Positions 16,912 to 24,960 of a stretch of 64,000 nt of DNA are shown here, piece after piece. Positions within the stretch are counted from its first letter, which is position 1; the number at the start of each line of letters is the position of its first letter. The translations under genes and the position numbers were made by a program. Where the stretch lies: assembly GCF_002849855.1 (NCBI RefSeq), contig NZ_CP018616.1, positions 1,302,001-1,366,000 on the forward strand, given 5' to 3'. The DNA is from Vibrio azureus (GTDB taxonomy: Bacteria; Pseudomonadota; Gammaproteobacteria; Enterobacterales; Vibrionaceae). The notes under the pieces were generated by a model that was given only the letters and a program-made list of their open reading frames with translations, searched no databases and had not been told where the DNA came from.

Positions 16912-17592
16912 ATGAGTGAAAGTATTAAACTTTATGGTTACTGGCGTTCTTCAGCGTCATATCGTGTTCGCATTTGTCTGAACCTGAAGAAGTTAAGTTA
17001 TATTTCTCTGCCTGTGAATCTTCTAGAAAAAGAGCACAAAGCCCGTGAATTTCATCAACAAAACCCATCGGAGTTGTTACCAGTGCTGGTGGACGGGGAA
17101 GTATGCTTAAACCAATCACTTGCTATTATTCAGTACTTAGATGAGCAGTATCTTAACACGCCTTTGATTCCTCAATCTGTCTCTTTACGTTACAGGGCAC
17201 TGGCGCTTGCCCAAGATATTGCGATTGAAATGCATCCACTTAATAACCTGAGAGTGTTGCAATATTTGGGGGATTCATTGAACTGCGATGCTGACCAAAA
17301 AGTGAATTGGATTCATCATTGGATGCATCAAGGTTTTTCAGCTGTTGAAGAGAAGTTATGTCGCCCAAAAGGGCTGCACGAACAGAACCTCAGGCCCATT
17401 TATAGTCTGGGTGATGAGCCTTGTATCGTTGATGCCTGCTTGGTTCCTCAAGTTTATAATGCCGTACGCTTTGGCGTTGATATGTCCGATTATCCAACAA
17501 TTAACGCCATTGTTGAAGCTTGTAATCAGCACCCTGCTTTTATTGATGCAAGGCCTGAAAACCAATCAGATGCCAAGCTTGTGACCAAGTAA
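16912..17592 (+). CDS. maiA: Maleylacetoacetate isomerase (zeta-class GST)
   Basis: Isomerises 4-maleylacetoacetate to 4-fumarylacetoacetate using glutathione. The protein begins MSESIKLYGYWRSSASYRVRICLNLK; the zeta-class active-site motif SSCSWRVRI appears as SSASYRVRI (residues 13-21), with the catalytic serine kept but Cys changed to Ala and Trp to Tyr. A GTG at 16900 could add four residues and has AAGGAT closer by, so the start is not certain. The helical C-terminal GST domain is complete (about 226 residues). Its stop codon TAA falls in a copy of the dispersed repeat (CCAAGTAACC). Confidence 0.92.
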   Translation: MSESIKLYGYWRSSASYRVRICLNLKKLSYISLPVNLLEKEHKAREFHQQNPSELLPVLVDGEVCLNQSLAIIQYLDEQYLNTPLIPQSVSLRYRALALAQDIAIEMHPLNNLRVLQYLGDSLNCDADQKVNWIHHWMHQGFSAVEEKLCRPKGLHEQNLRPIYSLGDEPCIVDACLVPQVYNAVRFGVDMSDYPTINAIVEACNQHPAFIDARPENQSDAKLVTK

Positions 17593-17614
17593 CCGTGAGG
17601 TCACTTGAGTATAA
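17583..17614. repeat. Dispersed palindrome, short copy overlapping the maiA stop
   Basis: GACCAAGTAACC followed directly by GTGAGGTCACTTGAGTATA, i.e. both arms with the centre deleted. The TAA inside CCAAGTAACC is the maiA stop codon. Confidence 0.8.
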
Positions 17615-17639
17615 CTTTGAACCTTCGGTAATTAGGGAA

Positions 17640-17667
17640 TAAAAACGCCTCTCCATCTGAGAGGCGT
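17640..17667 (-). terminator. Terminator of the carbonic anhydrase-like gene
   Basis: ACGCCTCTC and GAGAGGCGT pair over a 5-nt loop. On the minus strand the stem is followed by TTTTTATT, so it serves the gene at 17699-18538; it may also stop read-through from maiA. Confidence 0.85.
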
Positions 17668-17698
17668 AAAGCAAAGATCGTTCAATGCTATCAGGAAA

Positions 17699-18538
17699 TC
17701 AGTTTCCAGATGAAAGTAACTTAGGATTGACGACTAGGTTTCTAACACCGTGGGCATGGTCTTCATCAAAGTCATTCTTTTTCAACCATTCTGCAACAGA
17801 GGCGATGTTAAGTTTTGCTACCTTTGGTCGAACACTCCAAGTTACTTGGAATGGTGAGGCTTTTTCATTGTAACCTGGGCCCGTTGTTGAACCAAGGTAT
17901 ACAATCGGCTTTCCTGTGTTAGCAGGGATATTGGTTGCTTGGTAGTAACCATCTTTCATTTCATAAAATGCTAAGTCATTAAAGTCTGGTGCTTTCTCAT
18001 CATTAACCAACACAAAGACTTGACTTTCGACTCTTAAGCCAGGGTTATTAATTGCTTCAGACAGACATGAACCAAGAGTCGGGCCAGGTTTTACATCGGC
18101 TGTTGAATAAACATAATGCACCTCTATCGTGTCCCCAGATTCTAAGTGTTTATAAGAAAATGGAGCCAATTCTTGTGTCGTTAGCGAACCATTGTATTTA
18201 AAGCCAGAATTGTAACCTTTGCCGTCACCATTACCTGCATATTGAGTAAACTCACCGCCCTTGTGTTCTGCATTTTTGTGAAAATGAATGTTACAAAGGT
18301 TCATTTCGGAAGAAGCAGGTGCAAGCCCGAATGTGCGGTGATTATCGCCTGTTAAATTATCAATATCTCTTGGTGATTGGGGGCCAAAACCTTTGCCATC
18401 TGTATTTTGAGCCAATGCTGCTCGTTGACCAGCAATGATAGAGTCAGCGACATTCTCTGATGAGGCATGTGTATTTGCAGAATAGGCGTGAGAAGACAAC
18501 ATAGCCCATAAGCTTGCAGTAAGAATATGATATTTCAT
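17699..18538 (-). CDS. Secreted delta-class carbonic anhydrase-like protein
   Basis: A 279-residue exported protein with a signal peptide at residues 1-20 (ends HAYS-A). It resembles the delta/cadmium-type carbonic anhydrase-like proteins of marine bacteria: SPRDIDNLTGDNHRTFGLAPASSEMNLCNIHFHKNAEHKGGEF, with Cys82, His85, His87 and His92 as candidate metal ligands, followed by GSCLSEAINNPGLRVESQVFVLVND. Such enzymes interconvert CO2 and bicarbonate; activity here is inferred. It is a monocistronic gene with its own terminator, convergent with the homogentisate operon. I recognise the family from its motifs, not from a search. Confidence 0.7.
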   Translation of the reverse strand: MKYHILTASLWAMLSSHAYSANTHASSENVADSIIAGQRAALAQNTDGKGFGPQSPRDIDNLTGDNHRTFGLAPASSEMNLCNIHFHKNAEHKGGEFTQYAGNGDGKGYNSGFKYNGSLTTQELAPFSYKHLESGDTIEVHYVYSTADVKPGPTLGSCLSEAINNPGLRVESQVFVLVNDEKAPDFNDLAFYEMKDGYYQATNIPANTGKPIVYLGSTTGPGYNEKASPFQVTWSVRPKVAKLNIASVAEWLKKNDFDEDHAHGVRNLVVNPKLLSSGN

Positions 18539-18942
18539 GAAATAACCCCTAGTGATAAAGTTGTAACAATAAATTAAAACTTGTTAAAGATTGGACCGAC
18601 CAGATAGAAACCTCAGAGAAATACGAAAAATCTCTAAATTCTCTTAAGCAAAGCATATTTGCTGAGGGTATATAGACATTTTAGTCTGTAGGCTGATTTA
18701 TCATCTAAATACTGTGCTTGGGGCTCAGCTTGTCTGTTGAACGTAGCACCCTGAAGCAACTTGGGTATATAATTAAATCGTCATTTATGGTTATACCCAA
18801 GCCACTTCAAGTTACCTAGCGGAACACAGCAACTTGAGGTTACTTGTTGGGGTATATAACTAAGTGACCTCAAGATGCTTTACTCAGAGTTAGGCTATCT
18901 GGGGATTTTCTATAATGTCAGCGAGTCGAGGCGACACCACTT
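18539..18942. other. Intergenic region rich in dispersed repeats
   Basis: No gene is supported. The left half should hold the carbonic anhydrase-like promoter (divergent from DUF2726). The right half carries the repeat cluster at 18749-18890. Confidence 0.6.
18749..18890. repeat. Cluster of three dispersed-palindrome copies
   Basis: A half copy (CTGAAGCAACTTGGGTATA, 18751-18769) is followed by a longer copy with both arms (TTATACCCAAGCCACTTC at 18791-18808 to GAGGTTACTTGTTGGGGTAT ending 18856), then another half copy (AAGTGACCTCAAGATGCTTT to 18880). The central GCGGAACACAGCAACTTGAG closely matches the copy at 50401-50422. Confidence 0.75.
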
Positions 18943-19602
18943 ATGACCAACATTTTTATTGTTGTTATTCTTTTGGTCGTGTTTTTTTTCATTATTCAAA
19001 AGTATGTAATCAAACAAGATGATACCCGAGACTATGCCTATTGTTCGAAGGGGTCGTTACTCAAAGGTCAAGAGGGGGCTTTTTATAATGCATTGAGAGC
19101 CGCCGTAGGGGAACATGCTGTTGTATTTGCGAAAGTGAACATGGCAACACTGATTGCTCCAAAAGAGAGTCAGAATAAAAAACAATTTTTCATTGCGAGT
19201 AACCGTATTGCTCGAAGTTATTTTGATTATGTGGTCTGCGATCCAAGAACGCTTGCTCCCAGAGTTGTGATTGAGCTGGACAACGGCCAGCAACTCCATA
19301 AAGGCAAAATAGAGAGACAAAAGCTTCTAATGCATGTTTGTAAGTCTGCCAATTTACCCCTTATCGGTGCATCGGTAAAACACAGTTATCAGGTTGGGCG
19401 TTTACGACGCTTGTTGGCTGCACACATCGATTTAATCGAGCCAGAAAAAGAAGTACGCTTTTGTAAAAAGTGTGGTAGCCCTATGATGATAAAGACAGCA
19501 AGTCATGGTGAGTTCAAAGGTCGGCGGTTCTTTACTTGCAGTCGTCAACCAAATTGTACTTATACTGAAAACTACAATGTTGTCTTTGATGATGAAGAGT
19601 GA
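18943..19602 (+). CDS. Membrane-anchored DUF2726 protein with C-terminal zinc ribbon
   Basis: A 219-residue protein with one N-terminal membrane helix (about 3-22), then a DUF2726 domain (about 38-165: KGSLLKGQEGAFYNALRAAV, VIELDNGQQLHKGKIERQK). The domain has a restriction-endonuclease-like look. The C-terminus is a topoisomerase-type zinc ribbon (CKKCGSPMMIK...FFTCSRQPNC, about 174-206). A role in nucleic acid handling is plausible but unproven. Single gene flanked by dispersed repeats. Confidence 0.75.
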   Translation: MTNIFIVVILLVVFFFIIQKYVIKQDDTRDYAYCSKGSLLKGQEGAFYNALRAAVGEHAVVFAKVNMATLIAPKESQNKKQFFIASNRIARSYFDYVVCDPRTLAPRVVIELDNGQQLHKGKIERQKLLMHVCKSANLPLIGASVKHSYQVGRLRRLLAAHIDLIEPEKEVRFCKKCGSPMMIKTASHGEFKGRRFFTCSRQPNCTYTENYNVVFDDEE

Positions 19603-19650
19603 TTGATACGAAATCGTATGATTCATAATCTAAAACTGTCGCGCCGATTG

Positions 19651-19754
19651 TATACCCAAGTGACCTCAAGATGCTTGGCTCAGAGCGAGGTCACTGAGTC
19701 GAAATCAAGAAAGACAGCGAAACGGAATAGCAGGCTCTTCCCAAGTTGGGTATA
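19651..19754. repeat. Dispersed palindrome, split copies
   Basis: TATACCCAAGTGACCTC, AAGATGCTTGGCTCAGAGC and GAGGTCACTGAG (19651-19698) make a copy lacking the last arm end; a further right-arm piece CCAAGTTGGGTATA is at 19741-19754, just upstream of the tRNA promoter. Confidence 0.75.
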
Positions 19755-19790
19755 TTTTCACCAAACGATCGATAAATCATAAATTTATGC

Positions 19791-19819
19791 TTGCACCACA
19801 TGTAAGATATCGTTAATAT
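19791..19819 (+). promoter_or_regulatory. Sigma-70 promoter of the tRNA-Val pair
   Basis: TTGCAC, a 17-nt spacer and TAATAT form a near-consensus -35/-10 pair. Transcription would begin around 19826, about 14 nt before the first tRNA, after a C-rich stretch typical of stable-RNA promoters. Confidence 0.75.
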
Positions 19820-19839
19820 CTTCCCCGTTCCAAAGCAAA

Positions 19840-19916
19840 GCGTCCGTAGCTCAGCTGGTTAGAGTACCGCCTTGACATGGCGGGGGTCGGTGGTTCGAGT
19901 CCACTCGGACGCACCA
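19840..19916 (+). tRNA. tRNA-Val (anticodon GAC)
   Basis: A 77-nt cloverleaf: acceptor GCGTCCG pairs with CGGACGC, the anticodon stem CCGCC/GGCGG encloses TTGACAT (anticodon GAC), the T loop is GGTTCGAGTCC, and CCA is encoded. It reads GTC and GTT valine codons. Confidence 0.96.
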
Positions 19917-19947
19917 TTCAATTTAGAATGGATTTTGGATAAAATTT

Positions 19948-20024
19948 GGGTCCGTAGCTCAGTTGGTTAGAGTACTACCTTGACATGGTAGGGGTCGGCG
20001 ATTCGAGTTCGCCCGGACCCACCA
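19948..20024 (+). tRNA. tRNA-Val (anticodon GAC), second copy
   Basis: A 77-nt cloverleaf: acceptor GGGTCCG pairs with CGGACCC, the anticodon stem CTACC/GGTAG encloses TTGACAT, and CCA is encoded. It has the same anticodon as the first copy but compensatory changes in the acceptor, anticodon and T stems. The 31-nt spacer implies a single precursor. Confidence 0.96.
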
Positions 20025-20045
20025 AATTTAGTTCTTCATGAACGT

Positions 20046-20074
20046 AAAAAATCCCGCTTATGGCGGGATTTTTT
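20046..20074 (+). terminator. Terminator of the tRNA operon
   Basis: AAAAAATCCCGC and GCGGGATTTTTT form a strong GC stem with a short loop and T-run, 22 nt after the second tRNA. Confidence 0.95.
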
Positions 20075-20107
20075 ATTTCTAAATCCCAACTCTTCAAGAA
20101 TAAATCG

Positions 20108-20162
20108 TATACCTAAGTCACCCAAAGATGATCCGAATTAGCATGTGAGGCCACTTAAGTAG
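20108..20162. repeat. Dispersed intergenic palindrome, diverged copy
   Basis: GTATACCTAAGTCACCC, AAAGATGATCCGAATTAGC and ATGTGAGGCCACTTAAGTAG keep both arms with several changes, between the tRNA terminator and the GT4 gene. Confidence 0.65.
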
Positions 20163-20261
20163 AAGTACACTTCAAATTGACTTTTTAAATAATATTTTAC
20201 TCAAGTTTGAGGAATTACCTCAAGCGACTGCTAAGATTATATAAAAGGAAAGGGAGGTGTT

Positions 20262-21446
20262 ATGGATGACCGAATAAAACCACGCCCACCAGTTGTTTTT
20301 TGCTGGGCGATGATCTCTCCAAAGAAAAGAGGCTCTTTTGAAGATTACCTCGCTGGAATGGGAAGAGAAGCCCAAAAAAGAGGGTGGCGATTCATAGTGT
20401 GCGTGATCGAGCCTTCAGAGCCTGCCTTAAAAGAGTGGCTTACTTCATCTGGTTGTGAATTACTGTGCCTCGATGAGAAAACAATGGCTAATACAGCACA
20501 AATCATTTCATTGTTAAAAAAGAATCAGGCCGATATTTTACATACTCATTTTATTGGGCCTACCGACTTAGCGATACTAAAGTGTAAGCTTGCTTGGGGC
20601 GGTAAGATAGTATTTACCGATCATAGTTCCAACCCTCTACAAGCTCCTGCTAAAGGTAATATTTTTATAAATCAACTTCGTTCATTTAGGCAATATACTT
20701 TTAGCTTAGCTGTATGCCTTTATTTACCGGTATCTGATTTCGTTGCTCAGCGAATCGCGCGCAACATCCCACCCGCCAAAAATAAAATCCATCGCCTTTA
20801 CAACGGTATAGACTTATCGCGCTTTAGTATGCTGGAAAGTAAAGAACAACGTTGCGCATTAAAGCAACAAACATTTGGCTTTGAAGACGATCTTCCTGTT
20901 GTTGCATTTATTGGCCAACTGATCATTGAGAAAGGTATCGATCGATTTCTGAAAGCAATAAAAAAGCTATTATTAGAGGAGTTACCTTGTCGGTTTATCA
21001 TTGTTGGAGATGGTATATACAGGCAGCAAGTTGAAGAGTTTTGCTCTGAAGAGAGCTTCGCTGGCCGGGTTAAATATTTAGGGTTACGCTCTGATGTACA
21101 TGAGATTCTAAAAATTACAGACTTGTTTGTGATGCCCTCGCAGTGGGGAGAAGCCTTTGGCTTAACAGCAATTGAAGCATCTGCAGCAAGTGTTGCGATT
21201 GTTGCCTCAAAAGTTGGAGGGCTCTCAGAGGTCGTGCTTGATGGTCAAACTGGGGTTTTAATTGAACATGATGATGATGATTCATTAGAACAGTCAATCA
21301 GAAGTCTGATTCTCGATCCTGAAAGATGCCTCATGTATGGACGAAATGGCAGACAACATGCAGAGGACAGTTTTCAATTAAAAGATATGTTGCAGAATAC
21401 ATTTAACTATTATCAATCTGTTCTTTCTTCCGGAACCGTCCCTTAA
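20262..21446 (+). CDS. GT4-family glycosyltransferase
   Basis: A 394-residue cytoplasmic GT-B glycosyltransferase. The C-terminal half has the GT4 hallmarks: VVAFIGQLIIEKGIDRFLKAI, RFIIVGDGIYRQQVEE, VKYLGLRSDVHEIL and the E-x7-E donor motif EAFGLTAIEASAASVAIVAS. It probably transfers a sugar onto a lipid or saccharide acceptor; neither sugar nor acceptor can be read. GGGAGGTG precedes ATG 20262. The next gene downstream, a PhyH-family oxygenase, is on the same strand 100 bp away, with a repeat between. It is separated by 9 kb from the syp-like locus. Confidence 0.85.
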   Translation: MDDRIKPRPPVVFCWAMISPKKRGSFEDYLAGMGREAQKRGWRFIVCVIEPSEPALKEWLTSSGCELLCLDEKTMANTAQIISLLKKNQADILHTHFIGPTDLAILKCKLAWGGKIVFTDHSSNPLQAPAKGNIFINQLRSFRQYTFSLAVCLYLPVSDFVAQRIARNIPPAKNKIHRLYNGIDLSRFSMLESKEQRCALKQQTFGFEDDLPVVAFIGQLIIEKGIDRFLKAIKKLLLEELPCRFIIVGDGIYRQQVEEFCSEESFAGRVKYLGLRSDVHEILKITDLFVMPSQWGEAFGLTAIEASAASVAIVASKVGGLSEVVLDGQTGVLIEHDDDDSLEQSIRSLILDPERCLMYGRNGRQHAEDSFQLKDMLQNTFNYYQSVLSSGTVP

Positions 21447-21495
21447 ATATCAAAGAGCGATTATCATCATCGAGTTTAGTTTTAAGTTAGTCAGC

Positions 21496-21524
21496 TGCAT
21501 TACTAGCTTGAGGTTACTTGGGTA
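21496..21524. repeat. Dispersed palindrome, right-arm copy
   Basis: CTGCATTACTAGC followed by TTGAGGTTACTTGGGTA, a half copy between the GT4 and PhyH genes. Confidence 0.65.
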
Positions 21525-21552
21525 AAAATACCATAGTTTAAGGAAAGTGCTA

Positions 21553-22440
21553 ATGATAGATGCGTATGATGTAGTTGAACAGCTTAATGAAAAGGGTATA
21601 GCTGTCTTGGAAAAGTTTGTTCCAGAAACGATATTATCGCAGATGCAACAATGTTACGAAAAATCATTACGACATCCCCAATTCAACACTTGGCAAGGTT
21701 ACCAACAAAATGAACGTTGGCGACTATTGATTGAAAACCTCCTAACCTTATCCCCAGCTTTTATGTTTCCAATTAAAAATGATGCATTGATGAAAGTTTG
21801 TCGACTTTATATTGGAGAGGCATTTCAAGTTACAGAGGCTCGAGGTTGGAAAACGATTAGAACTGAACGAAATTTTCATGGTTGGCATAATGATGCCTGG
21901 TATGACATTACCCAATGTGAATCACCACCTCCTCAGCTCAAGTTGGGGATCTACTTAAGTGATGTTGAAAGTGGAGAGTTTGCTTACGTGGAACAGAGTC
22001 ATCATCAAAAGCTGCTCCCAGGTCATTGGAACCAAGCGCAAGTTGACAACATGGACTTACCCATTAAGCATGTGACTGGCAAAGCGGGTACCGCTTTTTT
22101 GTTTGATACTAGCGGTATCCATCGGCAAAACTACCCTGTACTTGTATCACGAAATGTCGCATTTTTTAATTTTCATGACCCTAGCTTTCCTATTCAAAGC
22201 TTGGATAAATCTTATGACCGTTATGCCCCTTTACTGCTCAATGCTGCTTTTCTTGGAAATCTAACAAAAGAACAAGAAAGGATTTTAGGTTTTGGGGATA
22301 AGCGATATTTTGAAGATAATTTCATTCCAAACCAGCGGTACCCTGTTTTACATAAAATGGTGCAACTTTCCTTAATATCGCGATTACTCGTGCAGGACTT
22401 TGAACAGTTGATGCGCAGAGTTATTGCGAAAATTACCTAG
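21553..22440 (+). CDS. Phytanoyl-CoA dioxygenase (PhyH) family protein
   Basis: A 296-residue Fe(II)/2-oxoglutarate-dependent oxygenase-type protein. The iron triad is visible as His112-x-Asp114 (FHGWHNDAWYD) and the distal His190, with Arg191 near it (SGIHRQNY). This fold hydroxylates diverse small molecules; the substrate is unknown. The ATG at 21553 is favoured because AAGGAA lies 7 nt upstream; a GTG at 21547 is too close to it. It converges with the mechanosensitive channel gene with 12 bp between stops. Confidence 0.8.
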   Translation: MIDAYDVVEQLNEKGIAVLEKFVPETILSQMQQCYEKSLRHPQFNTWQGYQQNERWRLLIENLLTLSPAFMFPIKNDALMKVCRLYIGEAFQVTEARGWKTIRTERNFHGWHNDAWYDITQCESPPPQLKLGIYLSDVESGEFAYVEQSHHQKLLPGHWNQAQVDNMDLPIKHVTGKAGTAFLFDTSGIHRQNYPVLVSRNVAFFNFHDPSFPIQSLDKSYDRYAPLLLNAAFLGNLTKEQERILGFGDKRYFEDNFIPNQRYPVLHKMVQLSLISRLLVQDFEQLMRRVIAKIT

Positions 22441-22452
22441 GGTCTTCGGGCT

Positions 22453-23712
22453 CTAGTGAAGAGTTAAGTTTTTTGCGTCATTACTCGTCAGCATCTGGTA
22501 AGGGCGTAAGTCAAACAACGGCATAATCGAGTAGATGTGATCAAACAGATCTGCCTGCACACCCTCGTAATAGCCCCAATTCGTGTTATTAGTAAAGGCA
22601 TATACTTGTAGTGGAAGCCCCTCAGAAGTTGGCTCTAGTTGTCTGACCATCAAGAGCATATATTGATGAATGTCTTTATTCGCCCTTAGGTAACCATTTA
22701 TGTAGGCTCTGAACATTCCAAGATTGGTCATTTTACGTATATTACCAAAGTCCGGCTCTCCTTCAATTGATGAGTTATATTCTTCAATATCACGGCTCTT
22801 TTCATAGATATACTCGCGTAAGACTCTAATTTTGCGGAATTTTTCGATTTCATTACTAGATAGAAAACGAATTGAGGTGACATCAATATTTACGGAACGC
22901 TTAATTCGGCGACCACCAGAATCGGACATGCCTTGCCAGTTAATAAATGCATTTTGGACCAATGCGTAAGCAGGTAACATGCTCACCGTGTTATCAAAAT
23001 TTCTTACTTTTACCGTTGTTAATGAAATTTCTTCAACAGTACCATTCGCGCCGTAAGAGTCCATTTGAATCCAATCATTCAGACCGATCATTTTGTTTGC
23101 CGATAGTTGAATACCAGCCACAAAGCCCAAGATCGTATCTTTAAATACGAGCATGACAAAACCCGTAGCGACACCTAAACCGGACAAAAAGATCAATGGT
23201 GACTCATTGACGATAATGGACATCGTTATAACAACACCCACAAAAAAAGTAAAAAGCTTAATAAGTTGGACAAAGCTTTTAACTGGCATTCTTTTGGTGA
23301 TCCCTTTAACCGATGCGATTTCGTCAACTGCATCAAGTAAAGAAAACATCATCCAGATAAATATCACTAATATTAATATGCTGAGTACTTTGTCGGTAAC
23401 GAGCGCAACGGAGTCATAGTGTCCAACAGATATGGGGATGAAAACATCAAGGATCATCACTGGGGTCAGTAATGAAAACTTTTCCAAGACATCAAATTTT
23501 TCTAGACTCTCTGCCAAGGGTTTATTGGTTTTGCGCAGTACATTATTGACTAAACGTACAATCAAATGATGGACCACTAAATAACTGATCGCAGCAACGG
23601 TGATACTAGAGAATATGAATGCAGAAGTGAGCTCAAATCCATAGGGATCACTCTCAATACCAACCTCATTGAGTTTTTGGGAAATAAAAGATCGAATATG
23701 ATGATCGAGCAA
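22453..23712 (-). CDS. Mechanosensitive channel, MscS family (YbdG-like)
   Basis: A 419-residue inner-membrane protein matching E. coli YbdG (415) in size and layout. Several membrane helices precede the MscS pore and beta domain: LIFLSGLGVATGFVMLVFKDTILGFVAGIQLSANKMIGLNDWIQMDSYGANGTVEEISLTTVKVRNFDNTVSMLPAYALV. It should open under membrane tension and protect against hypo-osmotic shock. The start is a TTG at 23712, supported by AAGGAG five bases upstream and the lack of any nearby ATG. Confidence 0.88.
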   Translation of the reverse strand: MLDHHIRSFISQKLNEVGIESDPYGFELTSAFIFSSITVAAISYLVVHHLIVRLVNNVLRKTNKPLAESLEKFDVLEKFSLLTPVMILDVFIPISVGHYDSVALVTDKVLSILILVIFIWMMFSLLDAVDEIASVKGITKRMPVKSFVQLIKLFTFFVGVVITMSIIVNESPLIFLSGLGVATGFVMLVFKDTILGFVAGIQLSANKMIGLNDWIQMDSYGANGTVEEISLTTVKVRNFDNTVSMLPAYALVQNAFINWQGMSDSGGRRIKRSVNIDVTSIRFLSSNEIEKFRKIRVLREYIYEKSRDIEEYNSSIEGEPDFGNIRKMTNLGMFRAYINGYLRANKDIHQYMLLMVRQLEPTSEGLPLQVYAFTNNTNWGYYEGVQADLFDHIYSIMPLFDLRPYQMLTSNDAKNLTLH

Positions 23713-24011
23713 AGTGTCTCCTTATCGATTAGTCATTAAAGTAACTCAAAAATGAGTGATAAAACACGAACTCATAAGTGAGAAGAGCGTTAAAACTAGC
23801 CTTTGATATAAGTGATAAATGTCCCATGTTTCAACTATGTATGAGGCTAATCGAATTATATATAGCAAGGATGTTTAAAAATCGTCTTGAAGTGCTAATA
23901 TGATACAGGTTTCGTATTTGTGTGCAAGATAGCATCACAGATTTTAAAGTCTTAACGTACGTTCGAAAATAGATGCATTCTATGTGCATAATTTACTCTA
24001 TGAGGTAATTA

Positions 24012-24581
24012 ATGGAAAATTCACTTCACTTTCAAGTTCCTGCTTTCTTGTCGAGAAGTTGGAAATACTTCGTTGTTGTGGGATTGATCATCGCTCTGAT
24101 GGGAATAGGGGCGGTCGCTTTACCCATGCTGGCTGGTATGACGGTTTCAACCATTGTTGGTGTTGCACTTTTAATCAGCGGTAGCGTTCAAATTTATCAT
24201 GCATTTGCGATCAAAGGTTGGAAAACGAAGGTATGGTATGTCTGTAGTGCCTTGTTATATATTGTCGGTGGTTTATTCATACTACTGCAACCACTAGAAG
24301 GCTTGATAACAATTACTATGCTCATGATTATTATCATGATTTTAAATGGCTTTACTCGCTTATTCTTTGGTTTGAGTAATCGAAACCTACCTAGCAGCAA
24401 CGTCATTGTATTGAGCGGTATTGTATCTGTTCTTATCGGGAGCTATTTTTTAATGTTGCTTAATGATCCACTATTTTCATTGACATTATTAGGTATTTTT
24501 ATTGGAGTATCATTACTGATAGAGGGAGTGAGTTTTATATTTATAGGGTTCAAAATGAGAAAAAGTACCCAGAATGACTAG
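24012..24581 (+). CDS. HdeD-family (DUF308) membrane protein
   Basis: A 189-residue protein with six predicted membrane helices in three hairpins, as in E. coli HdeD, which is tied to acid resistance at high cell density. The repeated pattern of ALMGIGAVALPMLAGMTVSTIVGVALLISG followed by similar units is diagnostic of DUF308. GAGGTAATTA precedes ATG 24012. The specific role in Vibrio is unknown. The 300 bp between it and the divergent channel gene should hold both promoters; I see no other element there. Confidence 0.85.
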   Translation: MENSLHFQVPAFLSRSWKYFVVVGLIIALMGIGAVALPMLAGMTVSTIVGVALLISGSVQIYHAFAIKGWKTKVWYVCSALLYIVGGLFILLQPLEGLITITMLMIIIMILNGFTRLFFGLSNRNLPSSNVIVLSGIVSVLIGSYFLMLLNDPLFSLTLLGIFIGVSLLIEGVSFIFIGFKMRKSTQND

Positions 24582-24960
24582 GAAGTATTTACCTTCTGAA
24601 GCTAAATGTTAGCTAAGTCCTAGTTGCATCGTTTATTGAGTATTTCTTTTGCGTTATCGACTTTTAATATAGGCGATGACGCATCAAAACCTTTGCCGTG
24701 GGGAAATGCCCAGAAATTTGATGTAAAATCAGTACTAAGGCCAGCAGTTCATAGTTTTTTCATTTAAGAATAAGCGCTTACATCTCGTCTTCCTTTCAAC
24801 TATTCGCATTCTGTTAGAATATAATTTTACTCGACATTACTCCATACATGTCTTTGAGGCTGGTTTTAAAGAATCCTACAGAAACTAAAGGCAATCTTTT
24901 TGAAGCTTCAGTAAATGCGTTCTACAATTGAACGAATAGTCCAAAATATTTAGGTGAACT
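24582..24960. other. Intergenic region with a possible coding remnant
   Basis: No intact gene is seen. On the minus strand, about 24613-24747, there is an open stretch of around 40 codons with no start (LSTDFTSNFWAFPHGKGFD, then SPILKVDNAKEIL, then RCN and stop) that looks protein-like and may be the tail of a lost gene. The right part should hold the promoter of the gene at 24961. Confidence 0.4.

Noticed and set aside
19651..20162. Possible integrative element at the tRNA-Val pair
   Set aside because: No integrase, no direct repeat of the tRNA 3' end and no foreign gene block was seen; the nearby repeats are the dispersed palindrome.
24551..24562. SypG-like site (minus strand TTCTCATTTTGA) inside the end of the hdeD-like gene
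   Set aside because: It encodes F-K-M-R-K in frame, has no sigma-54 element nearby and is far from the syp locus; a chance match is likely.
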